A stretch of DNA of 64,000 bases from Taxawa tesnikishii (nom. ined.) (taxonomy: Eukaryota > Ascomycota > Dothideomycetes > Dothideales): NCBI GenBank assembly GCA_030247885.1, contig JAPDRO010000005.1, positions 868,001-932,000 of the forward strand, in the 5' to 3' direction. Below the pieces are notes generated by a model. The model had not been told where the DNA came from, ran no database searches, and worked only from the letters and a program-made list of their open reading frames with translations. This document shows, one piece after another, positions 22,374 to 34,091 of this stretch. Positions within the stretch are counted from its first letter, which is position 1, and each line of letters begins with the position of its first letter. Both the position numbers and the translations under genes were made by a program.

Positions 22374-23296
22374 GGGAAGAACATTGGTGGAGGCGCACGA
22401 CTGGCACGAAGGATCGCGGCAACGCGCCGGCCCCGTGCCGATCTTGGGCTACCCGTCTGGACAGAAGAGGGCTACGTCCACGTCCTGAGGGTTCAACCGG
22501 AGACCTATCTACTTGGTGGGTCGTGGCTTTTTGTTGAGTCGCTAGGCACGGAATATCATCTGATCAAGAGAAGCTTGTAAAGCATTCCGGGATTGTACTT
22601 GATCGGTCGATGCCTGTCTGCTATTGAAGGGGTGCGGAGTGAGACCTGATGGCCTTCATCATGTACTTCGGAAGAATAGCATGGCCTGAAGCCACCGATA
22701 ACGTTCCCTCAAAACGTGAACAGCATAGGTTTTTCCTCACGGCCCTCGTACTCCTTCAATGCCCTCTTGTTAGCCCTTCTCAAGGACAACTTCAGGATCA
22801 AACAAGTAAACAAGCTTAGCATTGCAGATGCCATCACAAGACGGACCAGGGCGAGCGCTGGAAAACAAGGGTCAGTCACTCGTGTCATGAGGGCCAGATC
22901 CCGCGATGTTGTATGGGAGCGCGCTAAATTATGTCAGGCCTTGTGAGAAGGCGCATCGTGAACAATCAGACCCGTTGTCCTCGGTCAAGGGCTGTCTGCT
23001 CTGTATATACTATTGATACATTGATCACACGATCCTATTAATACAAGCGGAGCAAAAAGACAAGCCGATCAGGCCAGTCTTTAGGGTATCAATGCTAATG
23101 CGTCCATATCGCAACTCCCATGCTCCGCCCCTATGTCATCGCGAACAGCTCCTAATGCTGGGATTATGTCAACGCTGGAGCTGCGTCGCCGCGAGGAAAG
23201 ATGTGTCCAGATTTCTGAGAAGGGAAGAAGAGCTCAGATGGTCGATCCTGCTGATGAACAAATGGCAGACCTAGGGAATGCTCTCCTGCTTTCTGC
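22374..23296. other. Convergent 3' region, no gene seen
   Basis: About 920 bp between convergent genes (coiled-coil protein and Scc2). I see no coding or repeated sequence beyond the two 3' UTRs. Confidence 0.5.
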
Positions 23297-26200
23297 TCAA
23301 TCCCAGCTACCGTCCTCCCCTCCACCCGAGTCCCTTTTCTTGCCAGCACCAGGCCTCTTGCTTCCCGCCCTCTTCTTCCTCGGGGTGCTGGCGCCGCTGC
23401 CGATACTCTTCCTCTTCCTGCCTCTCTTGCCATCACTTCCGGGTGGCACGGACCCATCCTTGACGCTGTTGCTCTCGCTCGGGGTCTCGTAGCCGGCAGC
23501 TAAATGCGCATTCTCGTCCTCATCATTGCCGTTGTCGCCGGGAACCTTGGTTTCATGATCGATGGACATGAGTTCGACGAACTTCTCACAAATTACGTGT
23601 TGAGATTCGGCCGTCTCGAGAGCGGAGATGATCTCTTGGTTGCGGTTCAGGTGTCGCTCTGTGAGGGCGTGGTAGTTGGGGATGCGAACCGGAGCGCGGT
23701 TCGCGTCTTTGGTGCCACCCTTGGTTCTGGCAGGGGCTGATTTGGAGAGGTTCCAAACACGGCTAAGGTAGGCGCGCAGCTCCCAAAGTAGGTAGAAGAT
23801 TTGGCAGAATACGGCGAGTTGTCGAAGACGATCGGGACCCAATGCCGGAGCTGGCAGTCCATCTTGTGGGAAAGCAACGGCAATATTGTCATCCGTGAGT
23901 TTCGGCTGAGAAGCTGTCTGTGGGTCTGGTTTGCGATGGAAGACGTCACTCTCAACCGCATGGGCTACGCCGGTACCGGTGCCAGAAATTCTCTTCCATA
24001 TCGCATCGACAAGGTGTTGTAGCTCATCAACACGAATATAGTCGAAGAACGCCAGATTCTCGACGCAGAAGCGGACAAACTGGACGTGAGAAGGCACATC
24101 TCCAGAGACATCGAGCTTAGTAGGCTCGAAGTCCATACGAGCGCAAACGTGATCAAAAACTTCTTGCGGTTCTTCGCGCTGCCTATCTTGAGAACTTCCC
24201 AGAAGGGTTGCAGCTTGGCCACGGGCGGAGAACCCCTGAAGCCAAGTTCATCGTGGAAGACGTCGTGCTGGTACTCGTAGGCTTGTTCAACTCCTCGCAT
24301 GTGCTCCTTTTCAAACATGCTTTCCATCCTAGAATTGAGCGAAGAGTGTTCCTTGGATGCGACTTCGGCTACCCTCTTGTCGGGTGAGGTACCAAGTGCG
24401 ATGAGGCATGGGCCGCACCCAGCAGGAAAGATGAGACCCTGGCGTGTGAGAGATGCGATGACCTGGGCGGCGATGAGAGCTAATTGGTCGGTAGAGGTGA
24501 GTGCAACACGTATGATTTGCTGTTGAAAACGTTGCGCCAGAGACATCATCGTGTTGTCTCTATCGCTGGCTTGATAGGTGTTTCCCAATCTTTCGGTACC
24601 TGCCGCCACGCCTGTACCTGTAGGTACATCAGCTTCTCCATCTCGGGACTTCTCAACATTCACGTAGAAGCTCTCGAAAGCGGACAACAAGATGGTCTCT
24701 AGCTGTGGCTCACGGGACTCGAAAGCTAGTGTTATGGCATTGATGACATCCGCGCGGAGGAACTGTTTCGGCCAGCCCTCGCAAATCATACAAACGCTCT
24801 CCAGAGCACTTTGTCGTACTTGAGGAGGCTGTGTAGGACTCGTGAAAGGACACAGCGTATCGACAGCCAGCGCGGAGACTGCTGTGCCCTTAAACTGTGG
24901 GAATTTGGCCTTGAAATCGGCGACGTGCGGGTCAAGGTTGAACTCCTTGCCGAAGCATCCTGTAATTGTAATGAGTCTCCGCATGGTGAAAGCGATCTTT
25001 TCGTCCTTGTTAAGATCCAGATTGCGTCTTTGATTGACACCCGTCAGGATCGAAACCATGATCTGCACCAGCCTGTTCGTATTCTTCAAGACACTATCAA
25101 GCATCCAAAGACACGCAGCGACTTCCATGAGATCCGGCCTAGGAATCTTTTGAAATGTGGCAATTAGTGCTTGCTGAACTTCTGTTGCAAGAGTGTGCTG
25201 GATGTTCGGAGTATGCGGCAAGGCATAACGGAAGACGGACACGGCCGAGCGAAAAACGGCAAGATCGTCGTTGTTAGACAGATTTTTCAGGTAAGGAACC
25301 AGAGAACGCAGTTGCTTGGCTTCCACGAGGAGAGGATTGGCCTCTGCAAAAATTCTCAAGGTGGAAAGAATTGCATGTTGCGGTATATCCCCAGGAAGTT
25401 CATTTGAGTCTATGACTGCCTCGAACATCGTCGCAACAATCCGCCTACAGCTTGCATTGTTTACGTTTTGGCCTTTGGTGTTCTTCGAGAGAAGATCTTT
25501 GAGCACGCCTAAGAGGATGGGCCCGACCTTCGGGGAGTTCCGGATTGTCTTGATGATCAATGCTGTCTGCTGACGAAGTTTAAGCTTTGCTTGTGCCGAT
25601 CCGCCATGAGTGCCGTTAGTAGAGGCTAGTGGTGCTAACCAGATTTCCTCGAATGTCTGCCTTGCGAGCTCCTCGATGCTCGTCTCTCTGTCAGTAATTT
25701 GCTGGATGACCGCTTGTGCTATGTTGCACCGCACGGTCTCGACATCGTTTCTGAGGTAGATGTCCTTGAGCATCTTCAGCAACCGTTTCTTGACAGCGAC
25801 ACTGGGGTCACTCGACCGGTCAATGATGGCCAGATAGACATGCGAGTCTAGCGCGGGCCGGAGTGTCAAGCACCTGGACAATAGATTCCAAGCCGACTCT
25901 CGAACTTTTGGAGACGAGTCAGATGAACATTGAATGATTCTGTTCAGGATGACAGTGCCGCGGTCAAGAAGTGCCGGACTCTTCTCGAGTAGAAGCTCTA
26001 CACTTCGAAGGGCCTTGCTTCTGAGGAGAGCTTGATCACTCGTGACGAAATGAGATAGAGTGTCAATGATACGATCCAGAGCCTTGCAGAACTTCAGGCG
26101 AGTCGTGACGAACATCGAGGCGAAGCGTGCTTCTTTCGTTTCCGCCCTGGCAAAATCACTGTAACAGATCAGCGCTAGCCTGCAGTCTTGCCATACAGGA

Positions 26201-29200
26201 AAAGACTTACAGATCGGTCTCGAGATCTTGGATGATGCTGAGCAGCCGCTTTTTAAACACTTCGTCAAACTCGTCGTCGGATGACCTGTCCTCAAGCTCC
26301 AAGACTTGCATTGCCCACTGCATCGCATGGTAACCTCGAGCAGATTGTAACTGAGCATCGTTGCTAATGTTGCGAAGTTGCAGATACTCAAGAACAACAG
26401 GGTACGGCCCATCAAATCCAAGCAACTCGCTATCTTCCAGATCACCGGAAATGGCATTGTCGTATTTTTGGACCAGCCTATTCATGATCTCGGATTCGTC
26501 ATGATTAGCCGCTCGCGCAGCATGCTGAAAATTGTTCTGAAGATCCGTAATGCCAGATGCCATTACAGTCATGAGGTCCAAAGCCACAGCTTTGGCCGGG
26601 GCTTGGTACGAACCGCTGCCGCCTCGAGTGTCACCGACCACTTGGAAAAGTTTCGAAAGCAGCATTGCCAGGAACATTTCTGCCGCCGGCCAGTCGGTGC
26701 TGCCGAGTACGTTGAGAAAGTCCTCAATGAAGATGTCCAGCAAGTTTCGGTAGGGTTCGTCACCCGTCTTTTTCGAAGCCAGTGCTCGTTGGACCAAGTA
26801 ATTGACCACATACGCGGTATGGTGCTGCGCTGCAGAATTCAGCGAACGTGCCGCTGATCCGAGATCAGTAATTTGGTCCCGTTCTGTACCCGGATCCATC
26901 GCTACGCTGCTTGCATTTCCGTCCTCAACCTCGGAGTCTGATTCAGAGTCCGGATCATGTTTCTTGGCCTTGTGCGCCGTACGAAGTTTCTGTTTCGGAA
27001 GTTCGTAACGAGTAGCGGTGGTCTGGATCAGGCGCATAAGTAGAGCAGAAACGAGCTGGATGGGCTTCGCGTCCTGCAACTTGAACTGTCTAGCACTTTG
27101 ACGGGTCACTGGAAGTTTCTCCAAAGATGTCAGGATCTCGTCGAAGATGTATTGTCTTTGCTCGGGATAGCGTGCAAACACTTTCGAAAGGACATCCATT
27201 GCGATCTTTCGCATGCTCTCGTATTCCTGGATCCCTAAGACAGAATCTTTTCCGAGCCAGCGTTCTCCACAAATATCAGTGTCTTGCAAAGAAACTGTAC
27301 AGACGTAATCGCGCTGTCATTGACGTCTGTCTTCACGAGAAGGTCTCCCAAAAGCTTGAGCACTCGCTGCGCAGTCACCACGATCTCGTCGTATATTGGT
27401 TTCTTCTGAGAGGATGCAATGCTAAACGCAGGCGAGTCGGCACGCATCTCGACAACCGGAACAATGAAGATGTCGGTGATTTGTTGAGAGAAAACTCCAA
27501 CAAGACACGAAGCGTCTCCTCGGAAGAGAGCTGTTTCTCGTCATGACAAGCCGTCATGATCCGAAGGACTGTCTTACAAGCCTGAAGGGCCCGATTTGCG
27601 GTAGCAAGCCTTTGCCTCCAATCTTCGATATCTGAATCGGACCAGTCTTCGCCAATTCCGAGACTCACAGCGCTCGCTATAGTGATTGCGTTATCGCATA
27701 ATTTCTGGACACGAACGAGCTGCTCAACTGGGATGTCCTGCAGGCGTCCGGCGTTTGCAACTTTCAACAACGTTTTGTCAAGCTGAATATGCACACTCAA
27801 GAGCAAAGCAGGGGTATGACTGTCGGGGTTGTCGTCGGATGCGAAGAACAACGCTGCATTAGTGGAGACCGCACCAGAAGTATCGGGTTCCAGCTGATCT
27901 TCTGCCTCCAGGATATTGTTTATTAGATCCTGGAGTTTGTTCACGTGCACGCTCGATTTCTGACGTTGGTCCATGATCGCCCGTAACGTTTCTTTGTCGA
28001 TCGCAGCCTCTTTCCTACTTTGCACAGCAGTCTCCGGATAAGCTTGGTACTCTGCACGTTGAGACGCGTTCATGGAGCGGGGAACTACAACCATGGGTGT
28101 CCTTAAGGAAGGCGCTACAGCAGACAATGATGTTGGAGCGGGAGCTTCCGGATGAACCGGATATTCTGCGTGCTGGGAAGGGTCCAACACCCGTGGTATA
28201 ACGACCAAAGGTGTCTTCAAACCTTTTGCGCAGGTGTCGATTCATGGGAAAGTCCAACGGCAGGGTGGGAGAATGCGATCGCTGGTGATTTCGAGAAAGG
28301 TTCTGTAGCTGCTGGAGTTGAATGAACAGGTGTTTCGGTATAGGCCTGATATTCTGCACGTTCAAATGAGCTCAGAGTACGAGGGACAACGACTGCCGGT
28401 ATCCTATTGAGCTTTTGCGAAGGAGTAGGCTCCTGCTTTGCTGCGACAGCTTGTGTGTCATGCGGTTCAGGTATGCGGGCGTTCTGAGCGAATGCTGTAT
28501 TGTTCCTGGAGGGCGTCGAGTCCGGCAACGTAGGATGGTTATGGGGTGTCGTGGTAGGGCGTGGTGAAGGTTGATGCTGTTCAGAGCTCAACCGCGCATC
28601 CTTGCTGAGACGCTGCGGGAAAGAGTGTGTTTGATGAATGTAGGAGACCGAAGTGGTGTCCAAAAGCGTTCTCGCAAATGCACCTAGCTGAGGCTTGCAA
28701 GATCCTGTGGCGGTGGGTGTGCTGTCTGGTTGTGCAGAGCCAGCTTGGTCACGAGACAGACTGCCAGCAAGGCGTAGTGGGATCTTGAGTTGGTACTGAG
28801 GAAGATCTTGAGTCTCCAGAAGGTGTTGTACGTCCCGCAATGTCTTTTGCAGCCTTTGTGATGCTCGCTCGGCATTCGCTGCCTCCGAATTCAGTGTTTC
28901 CAGTATACGCTTTGCTGAATGGCGCTGCGTATGCGAGAAGAAAACAGGGGGCGTTGCAGAAGGGTATGCTAGAGGGAGAGGAACTATGTCTGGGACCATG
29001 TGTGTCAGTTTCAGATTGTAAGGACGATGAAGAGATCAAGATGTGAATTATAGTTGAAGAAAACTATGTAGTAGAGGACATAGTGAGCGCGTTGTGAGCG
29101 CTCAGTGATGCAGTTACATCTTCAGTCTGCTCCTAGACGATCGAACCGAAGAGATGTAAGAATGAAACACAACAAACCTGGACTGAACGGCACGATACTG

Positions 29201-29370
29201 CTCAATGGCGCATATGGCAAAGCCTCTAGGACAGACGGTATCCGAACACGGAAAGAGGACGAGCGAGCCGCGATAGTATTTGTCCCTTTCGCATACTGGC
29301 CGTCGCCGTTCGTGTGTCCGACAGTCTGCATGGTCGTAGCAGGCTCAAACTCTGGCGGAAGCGGTGGCAT
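23297..29370 (-). CDS. SCC2: Cohesin loader subunit Scc2/Mis4 (NIPBL)
   Basis: Exon 1 is 29370-29178, followed by a 188-nt intron. Exon 2 is 28989-26211, then a 52-nt intron (GTAAGT, GCTGAT branch), and exon 3 is 26158-23297. The N-terminus carries LPYAPLSSIVPFSP|DIVPLPLAYPS, the part that binds the Scc4 partner in the family. A disordered region with a threefold VVVPR..xAEYQAY repeat follows. The HEAT-repeat body includes SPKVRESAWNLLSRCLTLRPAL and KRLLKMLKDIYLRND, and the tail is basic. The Scc2-Scc4 complex loads cohesin on chromatin. Four one-base losses are inferred at 28222-28227, 27491-27494 (LLEF|FSQQITDIF), 27248-27251 (AGSEK|DSVLG) and 24155-24159 (KKF|FDHVCARMDFEP). With them the exon phases close and the protein is about 1945 residues. 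Confidence 0.92.
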
Positions 29371-29855
29371 CTTGGACTGTCAGTGGGCTGTCTACTGCAG
29401 GTGCGACGCGGTTATTGGTTCATGGTGGGATGTGGTGTTGAGTGTTAACAGATGGCGGGCATCGTGATTGGGGCGTAGTTCTTCGTTGCAGGCGGTGCGC
29501 AGTTTTACAGAGCCCAGGCAGCAGAACGATATGGTTCGGTGTTCTGAACGCGATCTGGCGCGCGAGACACACGTTTGCAGTGCCTCACAAACAATGCCGC
29601 CGCCGTCGTTTGCACTGCAGCAAGAGCCCGTGGTCAACGCCAAGACATGTGCAAACGGCAGGCACGACCTCCGCGCCTTCCTCCAATTAGGGGACATATT
29701 GGCCGAGATCCCATGCGCGGAAAACTTTCCGCTCCATCTGGCCTCCATCTTTGGTTTCAGAAAAGCTTCACTGTAGCACAACTGACTACCAGCGACTGTC
29801 CCTTACAGTAATTTCAGCCAGACGTCTTTCAAGTCTTTACTGCACAACATACACC
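29371..29855. promoter_or_regulatory. Divergent promoter region, SCC2 / RPA12
   Basis: These 485 bp lie between divergent start codons. I recognise no specific element. Confidence 0.45.
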
Positions 29856-30303
29856 ATGTCCGCTATTGGCTCACTCGTGTTCTGCACCGACTGCGGTAAC
29901 CTGCTCGACCGCAGCAGTGGTGCCGAGAAAACCATGCTGACCTGCGATGTCTGCGGCGCAGTCTGCAAAGGTAAGGTTCTCAGTATGAGTGGAATGATGT
30001 GGACTCTCTTGCCAGAGTACGTTATAGAGCTACGCGCTTACACTCCTTCCAGACACATCGTCCAAGCAGATCGTGACGCACTCAAAACCGGATGCCTTCC
30101 CCTCCAGGCTACGCGCAAAGCGATCCGAAGTGCAGACTCTTACCGAAGATGACCTTACGCGCGACGCCGTTATTCGCCAGACATGCGAGCGCTGTGGCAG
30201 AGAAGAAGTCCGGTATTACACACTGCAACTTCGTAGCGCAGACGAAGGCAGTACTGTCTTCTACACGTGCGAATGCGGCCACAAGTGGAACACGAACAAC
30301 TGA
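29856..30303 (+). CDS. RPA12: DNA-directed RNA polymerase I subunit A12
   Basis: Two exons: 29856-29970 and 30053-30303, with an 82-nt phase-1 intron; the product is 121 residues, the family's usual size. The N-terminal zinc ribbon has FCTDCGNLLD and LTCDVCGAVCK. The C-terminal TFIIS-type ribbon has ERCGREEVRYYTLQLRSADE and YTCECGHKW. The Asp-Glu in the C-ribbon hairpin (SADEGST) is the acidic pair used for RNA cleavage in TFIIS, and A12 supports the intrinsic cleavage and termination of Pol I. It is divergent from SCC2 and convergent with DOHH. There is no anomaly. Confidence 0.95.
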
Positions 30304-30453
30304 AACGAACGAATTCAACGACTCAAGAAGAGACTCAGTTTATCAAGCCGCCATTCCCCGCCCGTTCTATATCCCAGAGGTTCATTAAACCCGTTCGCGC
30401 CATGAAAAATGCTTCTAGCTGTTCGCATTAAGTTTCAGAAGATTGGAAACACT

Positions 30454-31535
30454 TTACGCCGCCGCCTCCGCGACCGGGATCGTTGCATACTCAGTCTCAC
30501 CACTCCTCTCGAACTCCGCCATATCCAGCGCCACGATAATGCTGTCCCTAACCACCTGCTCCGGATCATTGATGAACTTTTTCAAAACATCTTCAACACC
30601 CTCTTCATCACCAAGACTACCGAGCGCCTCGGCCGCCTCGTGTCGAACCATGCTAGACTCCTTTTGATTGCTCAGCGTCTCAACGAGACTAGGAATTGAG
30701 GCCGGGTGTGACAGCTGACCGAAAACGAATGCAATCTCGTGACGGAAGAGCGCGGAAGGGTCGGTGAAACCCCTTGCAAGTGCTTGGACGGCAGGCACTG
30801 CAGTTGGAGCGTCCGGTGGTGAAGATAGGTCGCGCAGGGCGAACATGGCGCGGTAGCGTTGGAAAAGCGGGAGGCTGGTGTCGAGGAGAGCGTGCTCGAG
30901 TTTTGCAATAGATGGCTTCGAGGTAGCCTGAGGAAGTGGAGGCGCAGGGTCAATGGAAGCAAAATCGCTGCATTACATCAGTATCCAGTAACACCATGTC
31001 GAACCAATCAGAAAGACGAGACGGCGCAATACCTCTGTTTCAACATCTCCTTCTTCCTCTCTTCACTGTGTTCCCACTCGATCCTTCCCACCGCGATCTC
31101 GCATGTCTCCTTGACCACAACCTCCTCATTCACATCATCCCTCCTCTCCCTCAAAAGCTCCAAGCTGCCCTTGTCTCCCAACGCGCCCAGCGCCTCCGCT
31201 GCCTCGTGCCTACACATAGCATCCTCAGCCCTGTCATCCAACACAGTCCTCAAATACGGCACCGCAGCCTCATTACGGCTTTGTCCCAGGCAGTAAGCGA
31301 GCTCGTGCTTGAGCAACGCAGAAGGAGAAGAAAAAGCCGCTGCAATAGCTTCGATTGCCGGAACGGTCTGAGCGGTAGGTGGGTTTTGCGCAGCGAGGTG
31401 TTTGAGCGAGAAGAGCGCGCGGAAGCGGGATGCGAGGGCGGCGGATTCAGAGGTCAGTGTTTTACGCAGCGCGAGGACAGTCGCGTCTGGCGCGGACTGC
31501 TGCTGCTCAACAGGATCAACCGCGGACGGTGCCAT
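30454..31535 (-). CDS. LIA1: Deoxyhypusine hydroxylase (HEAT-repeat diiron enzyme)
   Basis: Two exons: 31535-31033 and 30967-30454, with a 65-nt phase-2 intron (donor GTATTG); the product is 338 residues. It has two symmetrical sets of HEAT-like repeats, and all four iron-binding His-Glu motifs are visible: LLKHELAYCLGQ, MCRHEAAEALGALGD, LFRHEIAFVFGQ and MVRHEAAEALGSLGD. The enzyme hydroxylates deoxyhypusine on eIF5A to hypusine using a diiron-peroxo centre. I took the ATG of MAPSAVDPVEQ at 31535; an open upstream extension has no family-like sequence. It is divergent from ferroportin. Confidence 0.95.
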
Positions 31536-32071
31536 GACCCTACTGTCTGTTTGTGCTGCTTGCAAGGGCTGGAATGGTGAAGCGTAGACAGGAGTCGTAT
31601 ACAATTCGACTTTTTCGTAGCTGGAGGGGCAGCAGTGATGCAAAAGTCGAACGGGTGCCAAGACTGCGGGGAGAGACCGAGACCGGGCTGAATCTGATGC
31701 AGGGTCGAGTACCAATGCAGAACAATGGAAGAGAGGAAACAACTGCAAGGATAGGAAAGGCTTTCTGTGAGCTTCAAGTAATAGTGTTGCCTCAGACGTT
31801 CTGCAGGGCGAGGATCATGCTGTGGGATGGCTGAAGAACATGTGCTCACAGGAACCGAAGTCCAATTATCTTATCAAATCAGACGATCTAGTCTCATCTT
31901 ATCTGACATCCCCCAAGACCAACTGTTTGCTTCCTCCACACATGCAACCACCTTGATGGTTACAATCCGGTGTATGATATGATGGCATGATTACAAAAGA
32001 GGGCTCAACTGCTTCAGTACTAGCTTTCCGCTTCTTTGCCTTCCCTGTGAGAACTAACACGTTAATTGGAA
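31536..32071. promoter_or_regulatory. Divergent promoter, DOHH / ferroportin, with CCAAT and GATA cluster
   Basis: On the + strand CCAAT at 31862-31866 is followed at once by TTATC (GATAA on -) at 31866-31870 and 31871-31875, and again at 31899-31903. The last reads GTCAGATAA on the minus strand, one base from the ATCWGATAA site of fungal iron-responsive GATA repressors. A CCAAT box beside GATA sites is the layout of promoters shared by the CCAAT-binding complex/HapX and SreA-type factors. Iron control of this pair is an inference. Confidence 0.4.
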
Positions 32072-33798
32072 ATGAGCAGACTGATGGAGCATGAGACTTC
32101 TATCGAGCTGGTGCCACAAGGCCTTCAACTGCCTTCTTCGCCGGTTCGAAAGAAGCTCTACACTTCGCACTTCCTCTCGACCTGGAATGCCCGCGTCTTC
32201 GAATTTGGAGCTGTACTTTTCATATCATCCATCTACCCCAACACTCTATTACCGGCATCAGTATATGCACTCTCGCGCTCCGCTGCTGCCGTTGTCTTCT
32301 CCTCGGCGGTCGGAAGCTTTATTGACCATGGGAACCGAATGCATGTTGTCAGAGTTTCCATCCGTAAGTGTGGTCACGCCAGCAACCCGTTCGTTCTCAA
32401 GATTGACGTCCATCAGTGGGACAGAGGATTGCAACAGCTTTGTCATGCATCCTACTACTGACAACGGCTCTTGTGTTGGACGTGCATGCGTTCCTAGCAA
32501 CTCTCGCTCTGGTTGCCCTCTCTTTACTCGCATGTGTGGAGAAACTGGCGTTCGTCATGAACACAATAGCCATCGAGAGGGATTGGGTAGGTGTGCTTCG
32601 AGTGACGATCCTTCCAATACCTGCTTAATCCCGCATGTAGGTTGTTGTCGTAGCTTCTGGTCATGAGCGTGATCTGCAAGGTAAGGAAAACATCCTCCTC
32701 CTACATTTACACTTTTGTCTAAGTTGCATCGTCTACAGAAATGAACGCTCAAATGCGACGTATCGACCTATTTTGCAAGCTTGTTGGTCCTCTGGCAATC
32801 GCCCTGATAACAGGAATCTCCTTGCACACAGCCATTTTGACCGTGCTAGTAATGACTACAGCGTCGGTAGCCGTAGAGTATGTCGCTATCGCCAAGGTTG
32901 GTCTAGAAGAACAGCTAGGTTACTACGACTCGGAGCTCATATGCTAGATATAGGTCTACAACAGCGTGCCAAATCTCCAATCACACCCCCACCGTCCCCA
33001 CTCCTCAATGACCCCTGATTCAGATCCTCGCCGGCCGGGTGTGCTCCTGAGCATCAGAGCGCGCGCTACCTCAGTGCTCAATGACCTGCAAGCGTACGTT
33101 GTCCACTCGGCCTTCCTCCCCTCCTTCGCCCTCTCCCTCCTATATCTCACTGTCCTCTCCTTCAACGGGCAGATGGTCGCCTACCTCCTTTCCATCAAAT
33201 TTTCCTCCACTTCAATCGGTCTGCTCCGCACTCTCTCCACTAGCTGCGAGCTATCCGCCACCTGGCTAGCCCCGCGCACCATGGACCGAATCGGCGCGGT
33301 CAGAGCAGGCATTTGGTTCCTGAACTGGCAAATTGCATGTCTGGCGCTTGCAATCGGAATGCTGTGGGCGCGCATACCGCCCGAATTTGCTTCCGCAGGA
33401 TTCCTAGCGGGCGTTGTTGCATCAAGGGTCGGCCTTTGGGGTTTGATCTGAGTGCTCAAATGATCGTACAGGAGGTACGTATATCCACCGTTCCAGATCG
33501 TTTGGTCCAACTAAGCAGACCTCCGTCACGATTGTTCATCCCCAAGGCTCAAGTACAGCTAACGAAGCAATAACAGGAAGTCCAACCTCACCAGCGCGGC
33601 TCCTTTTCTGCCCTCGAAGCATCTCTTCAAAACGCTTTCGAGCTCTGCTCCTTTGCGTCCACGATCGCCTTTGCGAAGCCGGAACAATTTAGATACCCTG
33701 CTACGATCAGTGCAGGTGCAACCGCTTGCGCTGGGGTTCTGTATGCGATGTTTGTGCGGAAACGGAGGGGCATTTGCTGCATGCATCTCGATGTGTGA
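32072..33798 (+). CDS. Ferroportin-family (SLC40) iron transporter
   Basis: Six exons: 32072-32363, 32417-32586, 32641-32680, 32739-32896, 32954-33474 and 33577-33798; introns are 53, 54, 58, 57 and 102 nt. The first helix region (YTSHFLSTWNARVFEFGAVL) is the ferroportin hallmark, followed by SVYALSRSAAAVVFSSAVGS, FIDHGNR, LSFNGQMVAYLLSIKFSSTS and ASRVGLWGFDL. The family exports Fe2+ (or related metals) across plasma or vacuolar membranes. The frame breaks at GLWG|FDLSAQMIVQE; one base in the GGGGTTT stretch (33438-33444) restores it and exon 5 then has 174 codons. The end is uncertain. The printed frame stops at 33796-33798 after RRGICCMHLDV, but one more G in the run at 33767-33770 would give RRGHLLHASRC and extend to about 33968. 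Confidence 0.88.
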
Positions 33799-34091
33799 CC
33801 GGGCGGTACGGCAATGAGGCCAAGGACCGGAGACGCAGAGGTGGATCTGGAAGGGAGGAGTGGATCGAGTTGTCGCAGGAGGAACCAATGGATGCTGAGG
33901 ATGATGTCAGGGTAGCGCAGGATGGAGGAGGGACGGGAGGGAGGGAATATGGTGCTGGACAGTCATGAACGTGTTCTCCATAGGGTACAAAACGATGTTA
34001 ATTGCTGGTGCTTGTACACTAATGACGGTGGTGGTGAACACCATGCCCCTGATCGTGCCCGTGGCCACGCCCTCCATCCTGTCCTCTTCTC

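Noticed and set aside
22480-22510. A tRNA-like GGTTCAA T-loop string
   Set aside because: There are no matching acceptor or anticodon arms at the right spacing.
28990-29177. Start of SCC2 at the ATG near 28999 (MVPDIVPLPL)
   Set aside because: The conserved N-terminal string SSIVPFSP lies in an upstream exon and joins DIVPLP by a phase-1 intron, so that ATG is inside the intron.
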